Part shown: piece after piece, positions 1 to 11,299 of the stretch | Layout: each line of letters begins with the position of its first letter | Numbering within the stretch: the first letter of the stretch is position 1 | Source: Oxytricha trifallax | Lineage: Eukaryota > Ciliophora > Spirotrichea > Sporadotrichida > Oxytrichidae | Assembly: GCA_000711775.1 (NCBI GenBank) | Contig: ARYC01016998.1 | Coordinates: 16,806 to 80,805 of the forward strand | Direction of reading: 5' to 3' | DNA length: 64,000 nt | Notes under the pieces: generated by a model | Seen by the model: the letters and a program-made list of their open reading frames with translations, nothing else | Databases searched by the model: none | What the model was told of the DNA's origin: nothing | Translations under genes and position numbers: made by a program

Positions 1-955
1 ATATATTATTTATTGATATTTTTATCACAAAACTTTTTGGAATATTGAGACATAGTTTTATTGTTGTTCCTTGAAGTAAAAACAAATTTTACAATAATAA
101 ATTTGACTCAATAAGTAATATATATCTTGCATTACCTAATTTTGTATTTTATAGTTCTTACTAATTAAACAAAATTACAATTAATCTTATCTAATTTAAG
201 GATATAATATCATTTTTAATAACTTAATTTTATTAATTTGGATTTGCGTAATATATTATAGGATTAATTATATATTTATTTTTAAATAAAAGTATTATTT
301 TAAGTAAAAAGAGAATAAAAATTATCTTTTGAATTTATAAATTCTATAAAATATTATCTAAAATATATAAATCCAGGGGATTATGATATTAAATTATAAT
401 CTATTTATATTTATTAGTGAAACAATGATTGATTTATATTATTAATTTGAAATATTACAATTACCTTTGACATGTGTGTATGACGAGCTTTTAATAAAAT
501 TATTTTTGCCTATAGTTTTAAGTTATTAAAATACCCAAAAATTTTGATAAAGTTAATCTTTTAATATTTGTTTTAATCATTCACATTAAATATAAGATTA
601 TTGAGATATTTTAAAAATAAATATCAGATTGATTTTTTAATTTTTTAAATAATTACATCCTTTTTATGAATTTAAAGAATGTCTTGAAACTCTTTTTTAA
701 TTGCACTTTTATTCTTTAAGATGTTTGCCTAATTTTTATTAATTTAATAATTTAAAAGAATGTAAAAAATCGGAGAAATGAAAATTGAATATACTAGCCA
801 AGTTATTAATTATATTTATAAAAATTGTCATAATTATTAATGAATTCAATTTTAGAGAATGAAGAAGTTTAAATGTATTGATAATAAATTATAGCATTTT
901 AGAGATATTTAGACTAGGTATTATTATTGTAGTAAGCTACTAGCGATCATAAAAT
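1..955. other. AT-rich DNA, no gene seen
   Basis: Almost pure A/T with short homopolymer runs. I see no reading frame with recognisable protein character, and no repeat worth naming. Confidence 0.6.
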
Positions 956-1740
956 TCACTTGACTTGAGCCTCAAAACATTTCGATTACTTATCTCTCTT
1001 TTTATCTATTTTATGTTCACTGAATGATGTCCTTTTTTTGAGTTTCTTGATCATCTACATCATCTGCCTCGGACTTGCCAAGGTTTTCAAGCTTTGAGGA
1101 ATGCCTTTCATACTCATTTGCTTATTCAAATTAGCCATCTGTTCGTGCTACATTTTGCAATCAGTCCATTGATATCTAATGTCGAAGAGAAATTCTGGGA
1201 ACAGTCATGAATTTTAGATCTTGAACTATCATTTGGAGTCCCGAAAAATCATTAACATTTTAATTGGAAAAGCTTACAACTTCCAGGAAAGTCTGAATGC
1301 GCTAACTGGAAATCGTTGAGGCTACTCCGTTTCAACTAAGTAGAATTCTTTCTTTAGATTTGAGAAACTTGGCAATATTAAGTCAGAGTGCGCAGCTTCC
1401 TCCCACCTCGCTATCATTCATCATTTGCATTTGTATCTTAGCCAAAATCTTGGATTGTTCACTGAATATTTCGAATCCCATGGGTAAGACGAGCATGAAG
1501 GCCACTATAGACATTTCATATAATTATACCTTCTATCTTTTTAATGTTTGTAAATATTAATTAACTTACTGAAAGAAGGTAACCAAAGGAGTTTTTTACC
1601 AAATGAACCAACAATGAGGGATAGAGAGTAGCCCATTTTGATAAATTGATATATTCTTTTGTTCTTGTCGTTCTAGATCAGCCTGGGAAATGTATGGTCC
1701 GCTTCTTCTTTTTACTATAGAGTTATGGTAAGCTACATTT
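956..1740 (-). pseudogene. GC-richer island, possible broken coding sequence
   Basis: This stretch is clearly less AT-rich than its surroundings. On the minus strand with TAA/TAG read as sense there are several overlapping TGA-free stretches. The last one ends at TGA 958-956 and reads as a basic, Met- and Gln-rich helix-like segment (near 1130: HEQMANLNKQMSMK). A reading upstream of it, with LKFMTVP near 1200, joins only if one base of a CCC run is dropped. I do not recognise the protein. It could be a macronucleus-destined segment, a decayed gene, or a chance open frame. Other frames here also look open, so the strand is only the likelier choice. Confidence 0.3.
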
Positions 1741-1759
1741 AAATAAAATACCTTGACAT

Positions 1760-4700
1760 ACTTGCTGGCATTCCTGGCAATTTAATTTTTTGTTATAAAA
1801 TCAATGGAAAATAAAGTTATTATAGTAATTTAACTTTTAAATTAATCTTCCCAACAACCTTATCTCTGATGATTTTATTCTTTTATTAATATAGAGTTTA
1901 TGCATATATATTTTTTGCATAACTACAGAAAAGATCTCTAAAAATTTTAAATAGCATCCCAAAATTTAATTGTTTTAATCTTATTATACTATACAATTCT
2001 TTAGGAAATATATGTTTTTAAATATTTTAAAAGAATAAAATATTTTATTTTTTTATTTTTATTCACAAAAAAAAGTAGAGTAAAAAGTAGAAAAAGTTAT
2101 ATAAATAAATTATATTAGGATCGACCTACTGTATAATTTATCATAAATTTGATAAAAATTTTATTTGAAATAAAACTTAATATTAAGTTAATAAATAAAT
2201 TTAAACATCATTTTTGAAATGATATGATATTTTGTCACAATTATTTAAAAAATATTTAAATTTTATATTATTCTGCTTTACCCTTAATTTTACTTTATTA
2301 TCCATCGTCTTATTATTTATAATGTAATAATTCATTTAAAAATTAAATAATTGTAATCTATAGGTAACTCAAGTATTCAGAATAAAAATATAATTTAAAG
2401 TAAGGTTAGGTATTATATATGATAATTATATTTAAAGTATTATTTATTTTAAATTTATAATGACATAATAGTACAATTATTGTTGATAAAAATACGAAGT
2501 AATCTGTAAAGTTAGATATTTTTTTTCAAAATCAAAAACCTCCATACATTTAATATCAGTAAATTAAATCAAACTTAATATTTTAAAACAAGAAAATATA
2601 GAAATTGTCACTAAATATTTGAATGAACAGTATTAGAAAGCTGATATAGCTTGTGTTAATTTTTAAAAATAAACATTCATAAATAATTTGAATAAGATAA
2701 GGCAGATTTTCTAAATGGAGAAGTGAATTATAAGATTTTATAAGTTCCTTCTCAATAAATTTTTGTACTCTAATCTTATGCATTTGAGTAGGGCAGAATG
2801 CAAATCATAATTTAAAAAATAGATGGATAATTTTAATATCAAAATGCTAATTATTTATAAGGTCATGTATAAAGTCTTAAAATGTAAATTTTAAGATTAT
2901 TATCTACTTACTTTAATATTTTTTGAAGTTTTTTGAATCAAAGACACAGATATTTTCTTAAGAGTCCTTTTTAAATTTTCTTTATTTTAAGTATTAAAAT
3001 AGAAATATTTATATAATTATTCTGTATGTTAATTATTAATCTCAAAAACTTAATTTAAAAAATAAATAATCGATATTACAATAATTGTTCATTATTTTTA
3101 TAATTTAGTATAATATATATAATAAGTTTTCTCTCTCGCTTACGGAAATATAATACTGTTGATTAAAATTCAAAATTTAATCAAAGATAAGTAATTTGGC
3201 AATAAATTTAAGCACGTTGATATTTCAAATAGATATAAATCTTATATTTTAGAAAGAACTTCCGCTTCCTAATTTTAAATTTAACATTTCTTTATAAATA
3301 ATTGATGAATTTAAAAAGGAAAGAAAATTTAATTAACTGAAAACAAGTGATTGTTTATTTTGCTAATATAATTTATTGAAAATAATTAAATTTAAAATTA
3401 TAAGTTAATAATAATTCTTCTTTTTCAAATTGATATTTTTAGAAGCTCTATATAAATTAAATATTTGTTCAGGAAAGTAATTTTCCATATTTTTTATTCC
3501 TAAACAGGTTCAATCTATATGGCATTTTTCAACAATAAATAATCATTTAACTATTAGACATTTAATATATTATATAATAATTTAAATAAATATATTTATA
3601 ATTTGAAAGTTTATAATAGATTACAAAGCTTATATCCAAAGAATGAAAATAATTGATAAATATTAATCACAATTCTTATATTAGAAAAAAAAATTATTTA
3701 CTTAAAAATAAATAAACATATTCACTGTTTATTGTTTTAATTAAGCTATATTTATTTATATAGGGCAAAAAAGAAATTAATATAGAATTTAAAAGAGAAA
3801 TTATTTAATTTATTGGTTAAATTTTTCCTTAAACTTAATTGAATTTATTATTAATTTGTAAATGACATCTTGATAAAAAAAATTGAAAATAAATTTAACA
3901 ATTTCCAAAAGCCTTAGAATATAAATGACATTGTATAAGTAAATTTAATTTTAATAAGTTAATTTTTACGTGAAATTAAGTTTTTTCGATCTTCTTTTAC
4001 AAATCTTCAAAAACTTTATTATTCAAGATGTATCATCTTTAAAAAATAAGAAATTATTATGACTTTGTAACTGAAATATCTACTTTAGCCTTCGTGAAAT
4101 TAAAGAGGCACTTCAGTCAAAATACCAGAAAGAAAATTTTTTTATAATAACATAATAATTCCTATGCAGGCCACGTTCCACAAATTGTTTAATTATCTAA
4201 TTGTGCAACTAAGCTATAACTAAGAAGTTGTGTATTTTCATTTCAAAATTAGTTTTGAAATATTCATTAGTAAATTAAAATGTTAAGTTTGTATACAAAA
4301 TCATTATAGAAAATGCATTGTGTAAGTCAAAAGTTATCATAATTACTTAATTTTATAATCATTAAAAGCGATGGTAAGACTATAAAGTAATTAATGTAAA
4401 TCGCAAGTACTATAATTTGTTAAAATAGAGCTTTTCATTAAATTATGATTAAACAATAATTTAATTTACATTTAAATTCATATTTAGTTTTACTTTATTA
4501 TTGGTTATTTTAATCAAGTTTAATACTTTGCTGCTACATTAATTTAACTAGTGAAAATTTTATTACTGTTATTCATCAAATCATTTTCATTATGTCACTA
4601 AATAATCTTTAAGGAGTTAAGGATTTATTTAGTTCAAAAAATTTGTTCAAAATATATTGATAAAATTTTAATTATTATTTGAGGAATGTTAAATTAAATA

Positions 4701-5040
4701 TCAATATTTATAATTAAAACACTTATTATTTTGTTACAAATTTAAAATACTTTCACTATATGATAGTTAGGTAATCATGAACTTCAGTAATTGCCATTAT
4801 TTAAAAAATGAACAGTATACATTTAAAATATTTTAGTTAATATTAAGAAAAAATTATCAAAATTATTATCATTATTATTATTTAATTGTCACAAATTTGT
4901 TTATGACTTTAACTTATTAATTATTTCTTAATAAATTTAAATATTGACGTGTAGGCAGTATACTAATTTTAATTTTGTTTCTTTGTAAACTTCATCACAT
5001 CATTTATAAAATAGAGGTGTTACTTTAAGTTTCATTAAAA
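1760..5040. other. AT-rich desert
   Basis: More than 3 kb of A/T-dominated sequence with many short A or T runs. Standard-code ORFs at 2583-2783 and 5035-5241 have no protein character. Nothing else is supported. Confidence 0.6.
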
Positions 5041-5055
5041 TATTGAGTTTTTATT

Positions 5056-5093
5056 GACGGGAAAATCACCTCCCACTGGTGATAAAATCCGTC
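5056..5093. repeat. Hairpin repeat, left copy
   Basis: Self-complementary: GACGG pairs with CCGTC, and ATCACC pairs with GGTGAT around a 7-base loop (TCCCACT). It is followed by CGCAAC. A related copy with the same inner stem lies at 9326-9365 in the same orientation and is also followed by CGCAAC. Confidence 0.75.
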
Positions 5094-5260
5094 GCAACTT
5101 TAATTTCAGGAAAATGCTATAACAAGTGAAGACTCTTATTTTGCAAAAGTTATCACTAAAAAAATATTCAAGTTTGAATATTTGAGAATACTTATTAAGC
5201 TTAGGTGCTTTTCCAAACAATAATAATACAAAATACAACATTAATATAATATTTCAGCAA

Positions 5261-6404
5261 ATGAGTTTGAATGATCAGATTTTGTTTTAAGAGCTGCTGA
5301 TGCTTGCAACACAAGGACCTATTTAATGCAAAAATTTTGTCTGTAATTTCTGCTAATCAGGCTATAAATGCCCCTAAAACAAGATAAAATAATTGGAGTA
5401 AACCTAATAAATGCAAACTTTTACATAAAATTTTAAGGTCAGAGAAACTTCTATAAAAGCTTGATTGCTAAGGATGCAAAAGAATTTTCAAATATTCAGA
5501 TCACTTTATAACTCATATGGGTATCTGTCATCTTGTGGACAAGACTACGATTATTTAAAGCTAATTTATTTTCGAATAAGAGCAACTCGAGACAAGCAAT
5601 TATGAAAAAATGAAGCTTTAAAAGCATGATAAAGACCCAAATTTAAGTGAGCTTAAAATTCCAGAATTTACTTATCAGATAAAAGGAGGTTTCATTTGTA
5701 GTCAATGGGAGTAGTATTTTGCAGATAAAATGGCTAAATCAGAACCAATAAAATTACAATTCAATGTTAGAAATGATTATTTTTGGAAGAACTTACATAA
5801 AACTATGTTCAAATTAACAGGTAGATTATTTTCCATAGTTACTGAAGATAATCCTTGGAAAGAGTAAAAATCAACACCCTATTCATATTTACCAATACAC
5901 AGATTGAAACCGATATGTTTATCTTTAATTTAATAGCTAGGAATTATATTTTATTGGACACTTCACAACTCTTAAAAAGTTGGTGCAAATCACTTAAAGT
6001 TATTTGGATATTCAATTAAAAAGATTATTAAATGGGTAATTCTTACACTTAAAAGAAATTTGATCAATAGTGTCCATCTAGAATATTAATTAGAGTACCA
6101 CCTCGTTGGAGTGAAAGGCAACATTGATTTTAAAATATTAAATATAATTCCTAAAGAAATTGATACTGTAAGAAAGTAGCATTCCGAGAAACAAAAAGAA
6201 TTCTAGGATATTATTGACTAAACTTTCCCATAACAGTATAAGTTGGAAATATTCACAAGATCTCACCCAGATAAGACTCATTCAGTGTATGTTGGCAATA
6301 AAATAATAGGAGATAATGAGATGAGAATTATAAATCTTTATTAAATTTTAATTTAATTAATAGCTTTAATTTAATATTTATAAATTATGAATAATAATTC
6401 TTGA
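5261..6404 (+). CDS. C2H2 zinc-finger transposon protein (one frame change near N terminus)
   Basis: With TAA/TAG as sense, a frame is open for 368 codons from 5301 to the TGA at 6402-6404. Early in it is a C2H2-type finger: LDCQGCKRIF followed by HFITHMGICH (C-x2-C-x12-H-x5-H). Six TGG codons and no in-frame TGA occur. The likely start, ATG 5261, lies in another frame that is open to TGA 5462 and carries a Cys-rich segment (CKNFVCNFC). So either a short intron or a frameshift joins the two near 5300. Downstream are Lys- and Leu-rich segments with no recognised catalytic motif. In known TBEs a zinc-finger/kinase protein accompanies the transposase; by position this is the same kind of gene. 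A relative with an ELKxPE segment lies at 42814. Confidence 0.6.
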
Positions 6405-6515
6405 AAAAGCTAATGCTTTTTAATAGCTTAAAGATAAAGAATTTATTAGGTCAATTTTAATTTCTTTATTTATTAACTCATGTTTTATAAATTTCTATAC
6501 ATGAAAATTTTTTGT

Positions 6516-7260
6516 TCAAAAGTCAAATTCATTCCATAAAGAGAATAATACATCTAATTTTTCAGGAACAAATATCAAATTTCTTTTTGTAGTATTGCAT
6601 TTTAGCAAATTTAAGACAGCTGCAATAAAAATTCTACATCCAAGAAAAATTCTTGCTTTGGATACTTTGTGTGAGAGTTCTTATAAACTCATCCTTACTT
6701 GTTGATTAAGTAATAGAATTCTAATTCTTCTTGATTACCGCAAAAAGTTTTTCTATAGAAGCCATTGTGAATTGATAAGGCCCAAATATAGTACAGGTAT
6801 TTGATAAAGTCTTAATTTTTTGAGTGTAATACTATTCTTTTGATATGTAGCATTATAATAAAAAACAGTGTTCATCCTCCACAAATTAGAGCATTAATCT
6901 AATTTTTCAATTATTGATAGTAAAAGTAAAGAAACGTTGTCGTATTGTTCTTTCCAATGCTCAGTGCATAATAAACTCTACCATCACTAAATCCGGCTGC
7001 AATCATGTTAACTCCATAGTATCTTATTAATTAATCATAATAGTTATGATCTCCCTTCATGCCCAGGCTCACCTTAAATAACTTTTAAATTATATTCCAC
7101 TCTCGTCAATGTTAATTATTAACTTATTTTAACTCATAAAGTTTGCATAATGGCTAGCAGCAAGTTATTTTTGCTTCAAATATTCTAAGCTATTTGATCT
7201 TTTATCGATGTGATATACTTTCTTAAAAGTATATCTAATTTCATTTTAAATAATCTTTCA
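6516..7260 (-). pseudogene. Tc1/mariner-IS630-type DDE transposase, decayed
   Basis: Read on the minus strand, the catalytic core of a Tc1/IS630 transposase is recognisable in several frames. The first acidic block is IINIDESGIQF, preceded by FKKVYHIDKRSN, then an AWA segment as in the two other copies in this window. Next comes an Ile/Ala/Gly segment (GVNMIAAGFSDGRVYYAL). The second block reads FYYNATYQKNS where active enzymes have a D-N-A pattern, so the catalytic Asp appears lost. The third block is split between frames: IPVLYLG in one, ASIEKLFAVIKKN (the NxIE-type block) in another. At least three frame changes and two in-frame TGA codons make it a pseudogene. The N-terminal HTH part, expected towards 8300, was not resolved. 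It lies opposite the zinc-finger and small ORFs of the same element. Confidence 0.7.
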
Positions 7261-8331
7261 GATTTTTTATAAAGGTACCCCAAGGTTCAACATGATGTGC
7301 GAATGATTTTGAATTTACTTAGCAGATATAATTTATTGAGAATTTTACTTAATTTTACTAATAACATTTTCTCTTAACTTTATCGAATAGATTTTCTGAT
7401 TTTTTAATATTCTTTTTTTATGGACTTATCATTCCTATCATCAATAGCATTGTTAACTTAAGAAAATTTTGATTTTAAATCTTTTCATTATTTATTTTTT
7501 GGTACACCCATGATTGAAGTATAAAAGCTTAATAAGCCTACAAACACAGTAGATCTATTGTGTGAATCTAAATAATTTCTTGGATCATTAACAATTCTAA
7601 AATAAAAATGAGGGTGGGTTAAAATAAATTTTATATTTACTTACACAAGATTTATTTAAATACTGTTGAATGTCTTTATTTGGAAAAATGAGGTGGCTTT
7701 TTTTATTACTTAAAATTTATATTAACTATTGATTGCATTGCTATTCATGGACCTCCTTTAACTAAGTTCTTGGATTAACAACAGAGAAGCATTAAATTAC
7801 TCGTCGCTTAAAGCGCTCGTTAACTTATTTCCCTCCTCCATGGTATTCACAATTCTCTTGGGATCATTAATTTAGGTATTAAATATTTAATTTTTGATGT
7901 TGATTATTACTCTCGCATCTAATCTCTAAATGTGAAAGTTTGTTAGAGAAATTAACTCATAATCATCATCTTCAATGCCACCAGGAGACATCAAGCAAGT
8001 TGTCTTACAGTAAACTAACTCATCTTAGATATTCTCATCATTCACAGAATCTTAAAGTAAATCCTCATCTTGCGACTGCAATCTCTAATTGCTTTAAAGT
8101 AAAAATTTATGTCTGATTATTTTAAGTTTTGAAGATTAGACTTCTCCATATTATTGTATTGATAATTTTTAAGTTTAATTTAAAATTCCTAAAAAGAATA
8201 ATCATTGTTGGGCAAAATAAATTAAAACTATTTGTTAGATTAATACTCTCAAAAACTTTAGCAAATTATTATCACAAATATAATAAATAAACTTAATAAT
8301 AAAAAATAAAAGTATTTATATGAAATAAGAC

Positions 8332-9160
8332 ATGATGGACAACAATCTGCAGGGTGTTCATGTTAGTGAAGTTAAATCTAAAATAGGTTCTAAGAAAGAA
8401 CACTATGATTTTCTCACGTAGGAGCGTGGGCATACTTGCCCAAATTCAACTGTTCAATTATTTATTTTTTAGAAGCATTCTCCACAGGATAAAAAGAGGT
8501 ACTATATTTTGTTAGAATTTGTTATAGTTTTTGAAACGATGCAATTTGATTTTATCTGCAATTCAACGGATTGAGGGACTTACTACAAAAAATTTTTTAT
8601 CGTTATGTTGAAGACAAGCCCTCAATATTGAAGTATTTGCCAGATAAATGGACTGACTCATTTAGTTAAAAAGTGGATCATTGATATTCTCTTGACTCTT
8701 GACACTGAAAGAACTAACTAGATAATTTTGAGAGCCAAGGAATAAAGACGAGAAAGACTTGATAATTCAAAAAACAATATAGTGCACATGAAGTCCTAAT
8801 TTTTATATGCCCTCAATAATTCCATTATTTACAGTGGTAGTTAAGTATAAAATTTACCTCAAATTTAGTAAACAAGGGAAGATCTGCCTTCTTATTAAAA
8901 CAAAGTACTAAAGGAAAATCCAGGCAAAGTGACTAGGAAGAATAGGATGCTAGTCTTCAAATTGGGTCAAAGTCTAAACACAAATTTTTGGATCAAAACC
9001 AACGGGTAAAAGACGAAATGAATGATTAAGAGATTAAATATATGAACTTGTCAATTATAAATAGCTCATGATGCAACTTCAAGATGGTGAAATCATTGAC
9101 TAAGAAGGCAACCTATTAAATTAGTAGCCTATTTAATAGAATAATAACTTTATGATATGA
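8332..9160 (+). pseudogene. Small TBE-type ORF, copy A (relative of 29322 gene)
   Basis: A frame from ATG 8332 runs to TGA 9019 with two internal TGA codons (8572, 8629). The better protein match lies in a neighbouring frame. That frame holds SILKYLPDKWTD, then NKGRSAFLLKQ, and near the end DGEIIDQEGN, ending at TGA 9158-9160. These segments line up in order with the gene at 29322 (SILGTVKPDYL, then KPGKAIFLMKQ, then LADGTLQ). A 24-base GTA...TAG interval at 8845-8868 falls just before NKGRSAF, at the same codon phase as the 27-base interval in the 29322 gene, and is probably an intron. A one-frame shift follows further on. Function is unknown; TBEs carry an uncharacterised 22-kDa-type ORF in a comparable place. 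Confidence 0.5.
8845..8868 (+). other. Candidate 24-nt spliceosomal intron
   Basis: It begins GTATAA and ends TTTAG. Removal keeps phase and joins to a segment (INKGRSAFLLKQ) that aligns without gaps to the segment after a 27-nt GTAAGA...TTAG interval in the paralogue at 29848-29874. Both interrupt a codon after its first base. Confidence 0.5.
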
Positions 9161-9325
9161 GACTATTAGCTTTTAGGTTTGAAGTTTATTCTTATTGAGC
9201 TTAGCTTAATTAATTTTATAAATAAAGATTTTTAATATTACAAAGCAGCATTTTTATGTTTTCAACATTATTAAAATCATTAAAAAAAAGAGTTATTTAA
9301 AGGATTATTCCAAAAAATTTTATTA

Positions 9326-9365
9326 GACGGGAAAAAATCACCACCACTTGGTGATTAAATCACGC
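9326..9365. repeat. Hairpin repeat, right copy
   Basis: GACGGG, then ATCACC paired with GGTGAT around ACCACTT, then CACGCAAC. The outer stem is imperfect compared with 5056-5093. It lies about 170 bases beyond the end of the small ORF of element A. Confidence 0.7.
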
Positions 9366-9727
9366 AACAAAATTATCTAAAAATTATAGAAAATTTTTGC
9401 AAAATAAAGTAAAAATATTTCACACAGTTCATTTACTCTATATTGAGTAAAATCAATCATTTCAAAAAGTCTTTTGTATTTTGTAATATCTGGTTTTTTT
9501 AATGAACAACTAAGATTGTTTAGAATATAGATATAGATATAATTCAATGCTGATAATCTAACATAAAATTAGATATTCTGAGAGTTTGTTAGAGTAATTT
9601 CTATTTATATTAGATTTAATTTTAATTACTAAATTTATATTAATCAATGATTGATAAAACAAATTGTTTTACTTTGTGATAGTTTAAAAAATCTTTTATT
9701 TTTTGGAATTCAATATGAAATAAAGTT

Positions 9728-11295
9728 ATGAATCAACAAAATCAAAATAGTAATCTTAGAGTAGGTGCCATTAAAATAACTGTATTAAATGTTGCTAATA
9801 ATATAAAACAAAGAATAAGTATGGGCTTTCAGCAAAGTTAAATATAGAACCATGAAATGCTGTTTAAGCAAGCCATTTTAACTAGTAATAACTTACAATT
9901 AATGGGGAAAACATCAAAAGCAAAACAAAAATAGAAAATGTAATCTCCTATTTCTGAAGACTAATATGATAAGAACTCCGGATACACAGCTAATTATTTA
10001 TTCAGTGAAGAGCAACTTAGAGAATTGTAATAAAAAGAATCAAAGCAAAAGTTCTTGGACCATATTAAGAAGCAAGGTATACTTGGGAAGTATATCTACA
10101 AGGATGTCAAAATTTTGCTCAAAAAGAAATTTGGAGCTTATTCTATAAATATTCACAAAAATTTGCTAGTTTTACCCTCAATTCGAGAAAGTCTGATAGC
10201 AAAGCTGCAGCTCCAATAAATAAAAGATAGATAATAAGAAAATACTAAACCTTCCACATGCTAGGGAGAACAGAATATTGATGGTAAATCGAACCAATGC
10301 AAAAATTCATTAACTCCTTCAAAGAATGAAGGCCAAAGCATTATCACAGGAATGGACTTTCAATCACAGTAATCTGACTTGAAACACATAGAGAAGTAAT
10401 TTTCGCAAATACATAGCGACACAACATTCCCTGAGCTTAACAAAATTGATGAGGTAATTGTGAAAAAGTTAGGGGAGCTTTCGTAGTAAGCTCGGGAAGA
10501 TATAAGTAATATGATACTTAAATAGGTACCAGAGCTATTTTAAACTCCACAATTTTGAAATTTAACAGTCCAAATTAAGGAATCTAGTGATAGAGTTACA
10601 AAGTTGGAATCCTTGTTCCAAGGTGTTGATTTTAAATAAATATCAAGACAAGTTGCTGAAGGACGCGAGGAAATTAAACAGACATTCTAGATATTAGTTG
10701 AAGATATCAAAAAAGTAGCACCCACTCTTGCCTCTTAAGAGTCGATGGCAAGAAATGTTAGAAGGATCAATGACTAAATTTTGGACCTTCAAAATACAAT
10801 TTAGGATTTAACTGATGGCTTTAAGAATATGGCAGATACCTTCAAAGTCTAACAGCCTAAGTTAGTGAATAAAAGAATCTAATAGAAATAAATATTGCAG
10901 TCTAGAAAAAACAGAAGTATGTAGTTGAAATTTTCAATGAGACGATTGAAGAGTGCAAAGAAAACATTACAAAAAACATGAATATAATTCATGAAAATAT
11001 TAAAACAATAATTACTCGAGTAACTAACATTGAAAAGCGTTCAATAATGTAAAAAAGAGAATAAGTTACTCCAGTTCAATATCAACAATCATCACCATTT
11101 AAATAACCACAAATTCAATAACAAAAGATTGATAGCTCAAATGCTAAAAATCCTAAAACGAGTATTCAAGATGCTATACAGAAATAGAACTAGCATGATC
11201 CTAAGATTTAATTTTTTAAAATAGGGAATAATTAGTACCTCCACGACGGCATTAGCAAGCAGCTTATTTTGGTTGATGAACAATTTGAAGATTGA
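9728..11295 (+). pseudogene. Long coiled-coil Gln-rich protein gene with one TGA and one frameshift
   Basis: ATG 9728 opens a frame of 276 codons to TGA 10556. The same frame continues for another 140 codons (NLTVQIKESSDRV...) to TGA 10979. Around 10905-10915 an A run shifts the sensible reading into another frame that ends at TGA 11293-11295 (LILVDEQFED). The total would be about 520 residues. Many Gln codons are TAA/TAG. Composition is hydrophilic, rich in Lys, Glu, Gln and Ile, with heptad-like stretches (VTKLESLF, DQILDLQNTIQDL) suggesting coiled coils, and a Gln/Pro-rich tail. No catalytic motif or membrane segment is seen. It lies just outside transposon A and may be a separate germline gene or another mobile-element gene. 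Whether the defects are real decay, sequencing errors, or a readable TGA is open. Confidence 0.55.
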
Positions 11296-11299
11296 TGCT

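Larger units (their letters stand above)
5046..9370. mobile_element. TBE-like DNA transposon relic A
   Basis: A 4.3-kb block with three gene remnants: a zinc-finger ORF (+), a Tc1/IS630-type transposase (-) and a small ORF (+). Two similar hairpin repeats flank it at 5056-5093 and 9326-9365. Size and gene set resemble TBE elements of hypotrich ciliates, which carry a DDE transposase, a 22-kDa-type ORF and a zinc-finger/kinase ORF. I do not see the telomere-like C4A4 ends of classic TBEs. The hairpin repeats are in direct orientation, so they may not be true transposon termini. Confidence 0.55.
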
